From assembly GCA_023266795.1 (NCBI GenBank), contig JAHFPI010000008.1:12743-21706 (forward strand): a stretch of 8,964 nucleotides of DNA, read 5' to 3'. A program made the translations under genes and the position numbers. Positions 1 to 5,427 of this stretch are shown piece after piece. Each line of letters begins with the position of its first letter. The first letter of the stretch is position 1. The notes beneath the pieces were generated by a model, which was not told the DNA's origin, did not search any database, and saw only the letters and a list, made by a program, of their open reading frames with translations. This stretch comes from Rhodospirillales bacterium (GTDB lineage Bacteria; Pseudomonadota; Alphaproteobacteria; Micavibrionales; UBA2020).

Positions 1-1
1 G

Positions 2-373
2 CTGCGCGTGTCCGATTTGCCGGAAAAAGACATTAAAAAAAATGTCACGGAACTCCTGAACTGGGTTGGCCTTGGCGAAAAAATGACCGCCCGCCCCTCC
101 ACGCTTTCCGGCGGCGAACAGCAGCGCATTGCCATTGCGCGCGCCGTCATCAACCGCCCCAAACTTTTACTGGCGGATGAGCCGACGGGGAATATCGACG
201 AAACTATCGGCATCAAGCTGCTCAACCTTTTCGAGGAACTGAACCGGCACGGCACCACCGTGATTATCGCCACCCACGACGAAAACATCGTCAGCCGCTT
301 CCCGCAGCCGCAAATGCGCCTGGAAAACGGCACGCTCAGCATCCGCCCCAAAAAGCACGCAAAGGCAGCATAA
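2..373 (+). CDS. ftsE: Cell division ATP-binding protein FtsE (3' part, cut by window edge)
   Basis: This is the C-terminal 123 residues of FtsE, the cytoplasmic ATPase that partners the membrane protein FtsX. In bacteria FtsEX works at the division septum and uses ATP to switch on cell-wall hydrolases. The frame is open from base 2, so the start and the Walker A motif lie outside the window. Visible in the fragment are the ABC signature LSGGEQQR (about residues 35-42), Walker B LLLADEPTGN with the catalytic Glu (about 55-64) and the H-loop ATHD (about 90-93). About 100 residues are missing compared with a usual FtsE of about 220. ftsX starts 3 bases after the stop, which separates this from other small ABC ATPases such as LolD. 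The GTG at base 8 is only an internal codon. Confidence 0.95.
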   Translation: MRVSDLPEKDIKKNVTELLNWVGLGEKMTARPSTLSGGEQQRIAIARAVINRPKLLLADEPTGNIDETIGIKLLNLFEELNRHGTTVIIATHDENIVSRFPQPQMRLENGTLSIRPKKHAKAA

Positions 374-376
374 GTC

Positions 377-1303
377 ATGTCCCGGAAAATATTCAAAAAA
401 TATACCTATGATATTTCCCTCGATGAAGGCGCTGGCGCCCATCTGGTAAGCTGGGTGACCGGACTCATGGTGTTTTTCGCCTCGCTGGCGCTGGCCGTCA
501 ATTTCGGGCTTTCGAGCATTACGAAAACGTGGGTTACGGGGCTTTCCGGCACGCTGACGGTCGAGATAAAACCGCCGATGGCCGCCGCGGACGGCGAAAA
601 AATCTCCGCGCAGGACCAGAAAAGGTTTGATGACAGCGTTAATCAGGTACTGACCCTGCTCAAGGACAACCCCGCCGTCAGCGAATCCCGGCTGCTGACG
701 GAACCGGAGATCAGGAGCCTGATCGAACCGTGGATGGGGCGCGGCATAACGCTCGACGTCATCCCCCTGCCCGCACTGATCGACATTAAACTGGCGCCGA
801 ATGCCGATGTGGCGCAACTCCAGAGCAACCTGAAAAACCTCGAGCCTTCCGCCACGATTGACAGCCATACCGACACGCTCGATGACGTCAAAACGCTGAT
901 CAATACCGCCACCCTGTTCATGCTGCTGCTCACCGGCGTCATCGTGTCTCTGGCCGTCGTAACTATTTCGGGGATCGTGCGCTCCAAACTTTTAATCCAC
1001 AAAGGCGAAGTGGAAACGCTCCATCTGATCGGCGCCAGCGATGAATACATCGCCCGCCAGTTCCGCCGTTACACGCTGCGCGGCACGCTGAAAGGTGCGG
1101 TAATCGGCCTTGCCGGCACCCTGCTCACGCTGCTGGCGATCGGCGCCGTCACCCACACGATCGAGAGCAATATTTTTCCCCATTTGCGCCTTATGCCTCT
1201 ACAATGGGTGACGCTGTTCCTGCTGCCGATCCTTTCGGGGAGCCTGATCGCCCATCTGACCGCGCAGGCGACCGTCCTCAAGGAACTATCACGGCTGCCA
1301 TGA
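377..1303 (+). CDS. ftsX: Cell division protein FtsX
   Basis: FtsX is the membrane half of the FtsEX complex. It has four transmembrane segments and a large periplasmic loop after the first, which in characterised species contacts regulators of peptidoglycan hydrolases. The 308-residue protein shows this layout: a short cytoplasmic N-terminus, a helix at about 24-47, a periplasmic domain at about 48-174, then helices at about 175-200, 238-262 and 276-298. The cytoplasmic stretch with EVETLHLIGASDEYIARQF (about 211-229) is typical of the family. The ATG lies 3 bases after the ftsE stop, with only a weak AAAGG element about 11 bases upstream, so translation probably depends on coupling to ftsE. 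Length is normal and nothing is broken. Confidence 0.93.
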   Translation: MSRKIFKKYTYDISLDEGAGAHLVSWVTGLMVFFASLALAVNFGLSSITKTWVTGLSGTLTVEIKPPMAAADGEKISAQDQKRFDDSVNQVLTLLKDNPAVSESRLLTEPEIRSLIEPWMGRGITLDVIPLPALIDIKLAPNADVAQLQSNLKNLEPSATIDSHTDTLDDVKTLINTATLFMLLLTGVIVSLAVVTISGIVRSKLLIHKGEVETLHLIGASDEYIARQFRRYTLRGTLKGAVIGLAGTLLTLLAIGAVTHTIESNIFPHLRLMPLQWVTLFLLPILSGSLIAHLTAQATVLKELSRLP

Positions 1304-1325
1304 AGTCAAGCTGGATAATTTTACG

Positions 1326-1934
1326 ATGACCCCTCACGCAAAACGCCTCACCTGCCTCGGCCTGCTGATCGCACTGGTTTTCGCCGGCTGGTTCGCGGGT
1401 CTGACGGTTTTTATCCGCAGCACCGCCGCCCTGACGCCGCCCGCCCCCGCTCTCCTGCAAAAACTGGATGCGATTGTCGTGCTGACCGGCGGCAGCAACC
1501 GGCTGGATACAGGCTTTAACCTGCTGGAGGGCGGCTTCGGCAAAAAACTGTTTGTCTCCGGCGTTTATCATGGGCTTGATGTCAAGCAGCTTTTAAAGCA
1601 CTGGAAAGCCGAACCGCAGGGCAATCTGGACTGCTGTGTCGTGCTGGGCTTCGAGGCGGACAACACCGCCGAAAACGCCGTCGAAACCGTTGAATGGCTG
1701 CACAGGGAAGGCTTCCATTCCTTTTATCTGGTAACGGCGAATTATCACCTCAAGCGCGCCATGCTGAAGTTCACCGAAATCGCCCCCGACCTGAACATCA
1801 CGCCCTTTCCCGTCGTTCCCGACGGGGTGGACATGGACAACTGGTGGCGGGATGGCGCAATCCGCATGGTCATCCTGCGCGAATACATGAAATATATCGC
1901 GGTATATATCTGGCACTTGTTTATAACCCTATGA
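1326..1934 (+). CDS. Membrane-anchored DUF218 (YdcF/ElyC/SanA-like) protein
   Basis: This 202-residue protein has one N-terminal membrane helix (about 8-30) followed by a DUF218 domain. Domain signs are the first strand and glycine turn DAIVVLTGG (about 48-56), the conserved TAENA segment (about 114-118) and VTANYHLKRAM (about 136-146). Related proteins ElyC and SanA of E. coli are tied to envelope integrity, but no precise reaction is established for this branch. The single N-terminal helix suggests that the domain faces the periplasm (inference). The start is the only in-frame ATG near the ftsX stop, 22 bases away, and no strong ribosome-binding site is visible. It sits between ftsX and plsC, so an envelope role is likely. 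The family call is firm; the function is not. Confidence 0.82.
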   Translation: MTPHAKRLTCLGLLIALVFAGWFAGLTVFIRSTAALTPPAPALLQKLDAIVVLTGGSNRLDTGFNLLEGGFGKKLFVSGVYHGLDVKQLLKHWKAEPQGNLDCCVVLGFEADNTAENAVETVEWLHREGFHSFYLVTANYHLKRAMLKFTEIAPDLNITPFPVVPDGVDMDNWWRDGAIRMVILREYMKYIAVYIWHLFITL

Positions 1935-1944
1935 GAAACCCCGC

Positions 1945-2673
1945 ATGAACGCCGTCCGCTCCATCCTGTTCAATATCTTTTTCTTTGCCGGTTCGCTGTT
2001 CTGGAGCATCGCGCTGCTGTGGACGCTCGCCCTGCCGGAAAAAGAATGCACCAAAATCGTCAGCGCCATTTACGGCGGGTATATCGCGCTGATCGAAAGA
2101 TATATCCTCGGACTGAAACTGGAGATCAGGGGCTTGGAAAACCTGCCTAAAACAGGCCCTTATATTATAGCCGCCAAGCATCAGTCCGCTTATGAAACGC
2201 TGAAGCTGCCGTACATGAAAAGCCTCGGCTATCCCGCCATCATCCTCAAAAAGGAGCTGACGTATATCCCCATCTATGGCTGGAACTTCCACGGCATGGG
2301 GCAGATCGCCATCGACCGCGGCTCCGCCATGGAGGCGCTGGAATCCATCGTCAGGGGCTGCCAAAGCAAGCTGGCGGCGGGGCGCTCGGTGATTATTTTT
2401 CCACAGGGCACCCGCACCGCTGTCGGCGCGGATAAACCGTACAAAGCCGGCATCGCCAAAGTCTACCGCGACGTGCAGGCGCCCATCGTGCCGATGGCGC
2501 TCAATTCCGGCGTGTTCTGGGGACGCAACGCGTTCTTTAAAAAATCCGGCACCGTGACCTTCGAATTCCTCCCCGTCATCCCCGCTGGTCTCCCGCCGCT
2601 GCAGATGATGGAACGGCTGGAAAGAGCGGTTGAGGAGGCGAGTGATAGGCTGGCTGCGACGGCGAAAGCTTAA
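1945..2673 (+). CDS. plsC: 1-acyl-sn-glycerol-3-phosphate acyltransferase (PlsC family)
   Basis: PlsC-type enzymes transfer an acyl chain to lysophosphatidic acid at the inner face of the cytoplasmic membrane, giving phosphatidic acid for phospholipid synthesis. The 242-residue protein has a hydrophobic N-terminal anchor (about 7-30) and the acyltransferase blocks in order: block I KHQSAYET with the catalytic His at about 79, GQIAIDRG (about 119-126), FPQGTR (about 152-157) and VPMALNSG (about 182-189). Two motif positions differ from the textbook consensus: block I is HX4E rather than HX4D, and block III has Gln where FPEGTR has Glu. Both forms are, as I recall, seen in some proteobacterial relatives, so activity is still expected. 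The ATG is 10 bases after the DUF218 stop, preceded by a weak GAGAAA. Another lysophospholipid acceptor is possible. Confidence 0.88.
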   Translation: MNAVRSILFNIFFFAGSLFWSIALLWTLALPEKECTKIVSAIYGGYIALIERYILGLKLEIRGLENLPKTGPYIIAAKHQSAYETLKLPYMKSLGYPAIILKKELTYIPIYGWNFHGMGQIAIDRGSAMEALESIVRGCQSKLAAGRSVIIFPQGTRTAVGADKPYKAGIAKVYRDVQAPIVPMALNSGVFWGRNAFFKKSGTVTFEFLPVIPAGLPPLQMMERLERAVEEASDRLAATAKA

Positions 2674-2681
2674 CTATACCT

Positions 2682-2747
2682 GTCATTCCGGCGAAAGCCG
2701 GAATCTCGCCGATATAACAAGCAGATTCCGGCTTTCGCCGGAATGAC
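2682..2747. repeat. Perfect 25-bp inverted repeat, each arm itself a GAAA-loop hairpin
   Basis: Bases 2682-2706 and 2723-2747 are exact reverse complements over 25 bp, separated by 16 bases. Within each arm TTCCGGC and GCCGGAA pair around a 4-base loop (GAAA in the left arm, TTTC in the right arm), so the element can fold either as one long stem or as two small hairpins. It starts 8 bases after the plsC stop and has no T-tract. Elements of the type GTCATTCC...GGAAT recur as dispersed intergenic repeats in many proteobacteria (family recall). It could stabilise or end the plsC transcript. Confidence 0.85.
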
Positions 2748-2769
2748 GTTAATGAGGCAATAGCGCGAG

Positions 2770-2812
2770 TAATTCTGGGTGCAGCAACAAACAGAATTAA
2801 TTATTTTAATTT
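2770..2812 (+). terminator. Weak candidate terminator after plsC
   Basis: TAATTCTG (2770-2777) and CAGAATTA (2792-2799) are an exact 8-bp inverted repeat with a 14-base loop, followed by an A/T-rich stretch containing TTATTTTAATTT. The stem is AT-rich and the loop long, so this would be a weak terminator for rightward transcription from the ftsEX-plsC unit. Confidence 0.25.
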
Positions 2813-2822
2813 ACTCCGGCCC

Positions 2823-2840
2823 CTTTGATCACTTTGATCA
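2823..2840. repeat. Perfect 9-bp tandem duplication (CTTTGATCA x2)
   Basis: CTTTGATCA occurs twice without a gap at 2823-2831 and 2832-2840. The second copy contains the stop codon (TGA, - strand) of the small membrane-protein ORF. The sequence fact is certain; a function is not apparent. Confidence 0.6.
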
Positions 2841-3239
2841 TTTTCTTTTATACTTCGTATAAGTTAAAAACGGGATGCTGACCAAAGAGGCAAAAAGTGC
2901 TGCAACACAGGAAAAAACCAAAGCTGAAAGTAACCCCTTCATAATCAATATCCCTGGCAAACTTAGTCTTTTTAAGCCTAAGGCAACAAAAATTCCAATG
3001 TAGCCTAAAACTGAAACTATCAGTAGAACGATGGTATTAGACGTGACCGTAGATAACTTCAATGATCTTAAAGGTCCAGTACCATTCTGGACTAAACCTA
3101 TAATGGTTAATAGCAATACCCCCAATACAAGCATCAAAATATCCATGAAAAAATATGACTGTAAGCCAGTCTCCAGTGTCCATGAGAAGATATAAGCGGC
3201 TGCAATAATAGCACAATGCATGAAAAGAGCCCGCTTCAA
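2838..3239 (-). CDS. Small hypothetical membrane protein with four predicted helices
   Basis: I do not recognise a family. The 133-codon ORF encodes a very hydrophobic protein with four likely membrane segments (about 5-20, 29-50, 68-89 and 100-125) and a basic C-terminal tail ending TKYKRK. The regular alternation of long hydrophobic runs and short polar turns supports real coding. The reading frame can open at a TTG at 3239 or an ATG at 3221 (127 residues); neither has a convincing ribosome-binding site. The TTG overlaps the stop of the upstream 51-codon ORF as TTGA. That suggests either coupled translation or that both ORFs are halves of one gene split by a frameshift; a single extra base in the T-rich run before 3240 would join them. 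The sequence is clearly richer in A/T than the flanking genes (33-43% GC in two 60-base samples), which fits recent acquisition. Confidence 0.55.
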   Translation of the reverse strand: MKRALFMHCAIIAAAYIFSWTLETGLQSYFFMDILMLVLGVLLLTIIGLVQNGTGPLRSLKLSTVTSNTIVLLIVSVLGYIGIFVALGLKRLSLPGILIMKGLLSALVFSCVAALFASLVSIPFLTYTKYKRK

Positions 3240-3391
3240 AGAAAGAAAATAAAATCAATCAGTAAAGTCCGATATGGGGGATCAGATACAAGATATTCGA
3301 AACCCTTAGGAGGAATTACAGACCCGAATTGCTTTGCGTTAAGCCGCTCATAGGCTAAAAGTCGCTCATAACTCAAAAAAGAAAGTTTCAT
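3236..3391 (-). CDS. 51-residue ORF upstream of the membrane protein (leader gene or N-terminal half)
   Basis: This ORF begins MKLSFLSYERLLAYERLNAK and ends in the hydrophobic run LLIDFIFFL. No family is recognised. It has the best translation start in the AT-rich region: an AGGGA element (- strand, 3397-3401) with 5 bases between it and the ATG. Near the N-terminus YERLLA and YERLNA form an imperfect 6-residue tandem repeat. The TGA stop (3236-3238) overlaps the TTG of the next ORF. Because the protein stops inside what looks like the beginning of a membrane helix, while the next ORF opens on another helix without its own ribosome-binding site, the two may be one protein of about 183 residues interrupted by a frameshift. 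The alternative is a separate small protein coupled to its neighbour. Confidence 0.45.
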   Translation of the reverse strand: MKLSFLSYERLLAYERLNAKQFGSVIPPKGFEYLVSDPPYRTLLIDFIFFL

Positions 3392-3515
3392 AAAAATCCC
3401 TAAGCCACAGCTTTAATTGAAAAGGAATATCAAAGGGTCGGAGCAAACCTTTTAATCCTTTCTAACGAAAGTTTACCCAATATGCGAAGACATTGCGAAG
3501 AAAATTCCTCCGCAC

Positions 3516-3550
3516 CGTCGCCCCTGCTTTCGCAGGAGCGGCGTTTTTTT
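3516..3550 (+). terminator. Rho-independent terminator, rightward, without a visible rightward gene before it
   Basis: Bases 3516-3527 pair with 3532-3543 as a 12-step stem (one C/A mismatch, one G-T wobble) around a TTTC loop, followed directly by seven T residues (3544-3550). This is a strong intrinsic terminator for the + strand. On the - strand the run lies on the wrong side, so it is not a good terminator for the exported-peptide gene. The rest of 3392-3583 holds no gene I can support. The stem core TGCTTTCGCA resembles the GCGAAAGC core of the repeat after plsC. Confidence 0.6.
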
Positions 3551-3583
3551 GCACGGGCAATTCCAGATTCAGTTATAGAGCGA

Positions 3584-3841
3584 TTACTCGTTCGGCGTGG
3601 CAACGATGCCGGTGCTCGGTTCAAGCGTGCCGGGGTCCTGCACGACGCCGCCGGGGGTGCCGTCGAAAGAAGCGCCCGCTGCATCGCTGGCATCTTCGCC
3701 ATCCGCGCTGTTATTGACCGCGTATGAACCGGCATCCGAAGCGTCGTTCAATTGCGTGCCAGCATCCTCATCTGCATAAGCCATACGTGCGCCCAGCGTC
3801 AGCAGAGCAATAGCGACAAAAGCCAATTTGCGAAGTTTCAT
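3584..3841 (-). CDS. Small exported acidic protein of unknown function
   Basis: No family is recognised. The 85-residue product begins with a clear Sec signal peptide: basic MKLRK, a hydrophobic core (about 6-18) and a cleavage site after AYA at residue 23. The predicted mature part is 62 residues, rich in Ala, Asp, Gly, Ser and Thr, with 13 Asp/Glu, no Lys, Arg or His and no Cys. It is therefore probably a disordered, strongly acidic periplasmic or secreted peptide. The ATG is preceded by a GGGG about 10 bases upstream, which is only a fair ribosome-binding site. It lies alone on the - strand and diverges from the Nudix gene. The signal peptide is the main support; ORFs on the opposite strand over the same bases have no such feature. 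Confidence 0.62.
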   Translation of the reverse strand: MKLRKLAFVAIALLTLGARMAYADEDAGTQLNDASDAGSYAVNNSADGEDASDAAGASFDGTPGGVVQDPGTLEPSTGIVATPNE

Positions 3842-3898
3842 GATATTAAGACCCCGTTACCTGATTTTAAAGAATTCATCACGAATCCGATTGCCTTT

Positions 3899-3927
3899 TT
3901 AATACACAAATATGCCCGTTTCCTCAA
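3899..3927 (-). promoter_or_regulatory. Candidate promoter for the exported acidic protein
   Basis: On the - strand TTGAGG (3922-3927) and TATTAA (3899-3904) are separated by 17 bases, each matching 4 of 6 positions of the sigma-70-type consensus. They lie about 57 bases upstream of the ATG at 3841. This is consensus matching only, and alphaproteobacterial promoters often diverge from it. Confidence 0.28.
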
Positions 3928-3959
3928 GTATGCCGGACGAATATATCAGGCAAACCGCC

Positions 3960-3988
3960 TTGAAGTGATAACCGCTTTGGCCTAAACT
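3960..3988 (+). promoter_or_regulatory. Candidate promoter for the Nudix-sulfurtransferase-metC unit
   Basis: TTGAAG (3960-3965) and TAAACT (3983-3988) have a 17-base spacer and 4 of 6 matches each, placed 36 bases before the Nudix ATG. The gap 3842-4024 is the only place in the window where a promoter for this three-gene unit could lie. No riboswitch-like fold was seen in it. Confidence 0.3.
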
Positions 3989-4024
3989 GCACATGCCTCC
4001 CGCATTTAATTATTATGGATAAAA

Positions 4025-4636
4025 ATGGCAGATCCGTCAAAAACCCGCATTATTTCCCGCAAAATCGAATTTGAGGGCTGGCACAAGCTGGAAACGGTCG
4101 TCGTCCAGACCGACAGCCTGCGGCATGACGGCCCCGCGCAGCCGATGTCGCGGGAGATTTATCATTGCAAGCCGGTCGTGGCCGCCCTGCTCTATCTGCC
4201 GGAGACGGACCAGATTCTTTTCAACGAGCAGTTCCGCGTCGGCGCTTTTATGGCGGGCGATGCCAATCCGTGGCTCTACGAATGCTGCGCCGGACTTATC
4301 GACGACGGGGAAGACCCCGAGGCCGCCGTCCACCGCGAGGCGATGGAGGAAACCGGCTGCAAAGTGCTTGATCTTGAATTCATCGGCAAAGTTTATCCCA
4401 GCCCCGGCGGCAGCGACGAGGTCTTTCTGCTCTACTGCGGACGCATCAGCGCGGCTGAAGCAGGACACTACGGCCTCGCGGAGGAAAGCGAAGAAATAAA
4501 GACCCACCTCGTCTCCGCCGCCGAGGCTCTCCGCCTGCTGGATGAAGGCCGCATCACCAACGCCGCCACCGTTATCTGCCTGCACTGGTTCGCCAGAAAC
4601 CATCAACAACTCCGCAACAAATGGAGCCGAAAATAA
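4025..4636 (+). CDS. Nudix hydrolase, ADP-ribose pyrophosphatase type
   Basis: Nudix enzymes hydrolyse nucleoside diphosphates linked to another group; this subtype typically splits ADP-ribose into AMP and ribose 5-phosphate in the cytoplasm. The 203-residue protein has a complete Nudix box at 90-112 (G, X5, E, X7, REAMEETGC) with all metal-binding Glu residues present. YPSPGGSDE follows at 124-132; a Pro about 16 residues after the box is the known mark of ADP-ribose pyrophosphatases. The N-terminal half (about 14-70) fits the NudF-type dimer domain. The ATG at 4025 has no clear Shine-Dalgarno sequence, and the other nearby ATG (4015) is out of frame. Its stop overlaps the next start as TAATG. 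Substrate is inferred from motifs; another sugar nucleotide is possible. Confidence 0.88.
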   Translation: MADPSKTRIISRKIEFEGWHKLETVVVQTDSLRHDGPAQPMSREIYHCKPVVAALLYLPETDQILFNEQFRVGAFMAGDANPWLYECCAGLIDDGEDPEAAVHREAMEETGCKVLDLEFIGKVYPSPGGSDEVFLLYCGRISAAEAGHYGLAEESEEIKTHLVSAAEALRLLDEGRITNAATVICLHWFARNHQQLRNKWSRK

Positions 4637-5427
4637 TGTCCGCCCTCATCACTGCCGCCGAACTCAAAAAAATCCTGTCCCAGCCGCATGTCAAAGTGCT
4701 GGATGCAAGCTATAACCTCCCCCCTTCCGCCATGGGCATTCCGGGAGCGCAGGACTTCAATATCGACGATGTCGCCGATCCCGTTTCACCCTTTGCCCAC
4801 ACCATTCCCACGGAAGAGATATTCGCCGCCAAGGCCGGAGCATGCGGCATCGGCAATGATGATCTGGTGGTTGTGTATGACCGCAACGGCATCGCCATGG
4901 CGGCGGCGCGGGTGTGGTGGATGTACCGCCTATTCGGGCATGAGAACGTCAAAATCCTCGACGGCGGACTGCCCGCGTGGGTAAAAGCCGGATACGCCCC
5001 CGCAGAAAAAGCCGCAGCAGCCCCCGCTCCCGCCACTTTCACGGTAAAATTCAGGCCGGAGCTGCTTAAACGGCTCAATCAGGTCACGGATAATCTCATA
5101 CGCAAAGGCTTTACCGTGCTTGATGCGCGGGATACGAAACGCTACGAGGACGGGCATATACCCGACGCGCTGAACCTGCCCTTTTCAAATCTGGTGAACC
5201 CCGACGGCACGCTGAAACCGAAAGAACAGCTTGAAAAAGCATTCCAGACTTCCTCTGCCGACCTGAAAAAGAATATTGCCTGCTCCTGCGGCAGCGGCGT
5301 GACCGCCTGTGTCGTCGCGCTGGCGCTCTATGAACTCGGCCACAAGGATGTGGCGGTTTATGACGGGTCATGGACGGAATGGGGCGCCAATACCGTATTG
5401 CCGAAGCTGAAGGGGTCGCGCCAGTGA
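4636..5427 (+). CDS. sseA: Thiosulfate/3-mercaptopyruvate sulfurtransferase (two-domain rhodanese)
   Basis: This enzyme moves a sulfur atom from 3-mercaptopyruvate or thiosulfate to an acceptor through a cysteine persulfide. The 263-residue protein has two rhodanese domains: an inactive N-terminal one (about 5-120, ending ILDGGLPAW) and a C-terminal one whose loop CGSGVT (Cys about 218) is the form typical of mercaptopyruvate sulfurtransferases. The start at 4636 is preferred over the in-frame ATG at 4621 because GGAG (4623-4626) lies 9 bases before it and it overlaps the Nudix stop as TAATG. The protein is somewhat short: the segment between VLDASYNLPP and IPGA lacks about nine residues usually containing a charged helix. 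The catalytic domain looks intact. The donor cannot be decided from sequence. Confidence 0.88.
   Translation: MSALITAAELKKILSQPHVKVLDASYNLPPSAMGIPGAQDFNIDDVADPVSPFAHTIPTEEIFAAKAGACGIGNDDLVVVYDRNGIAMAAARVWWMYRLFGHENVKILDGGLPAWVKAGYAPAEKAAAAPAPATFTVKFRPELLKRLNQVTDNLIRKGFTVLDARDTKRYEDGHIPDALNLPFSNLVNPDGTLKPKEQLEKAFQTSSADLKKNIACSCGSGVTACVVALALYELGHKDVAVYDGSWTEWGANTVLPKLKGSRQ

Noticed and set aside
167..868. 233-codon ORF on the - strand over ftsE/ftsX
   Set aside because: Antisense shadow of two clearly conserved genes in GC-rich DNA; it shows no recognisable domain and has an Arg/Gly/Gln-rich composition typical of shadows.
2682..2747. CRISPR repeat or insertion-sequence ends
   Set aside because: There are only two inverted copies 16 bases apart, with no further copies, no spacers, no flanking target duplication and no transposase.
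3037..3258. 73-codon - strand ORF in a third frame over the membrane ORF
   Set aside because: It ends in the middle of the four-helix protein and shows no regular hydrophobic pattern. I also considered it as the continuation of the split gene, but the 133-codon frame gives the better helix pattern.
3482..3727. 81- and 74-codon ORFs on the + strand
   Set aside because: Both run straight through the strong + strand terminator and lie antisense to the exported-peptide gene, whose signal peptide is the better evidence.
3430..3735. 101-codon ORF on the - strand
   Set aside because: It overlaps the signal-peptide gene in another frame, is Arg/Ser/Ala rich, runs through the terminator hairpin and has no domain sign.
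3752..3985. 77-codon + strand ORF entering the divergent intergenic region
   Set aside because: It starts at a TTG antisense to the signal-peptide gene with no ribosome-binding site, and it covers the candidate promoters.
3842..4024. Possible riboswitch or leader upstream of the sulfur genes
   Set aside because: I looked for a SAM- or sulfur-type leader fold but saw only short stems of about four bases, for example AGGC/GCCT, and no conserved core.
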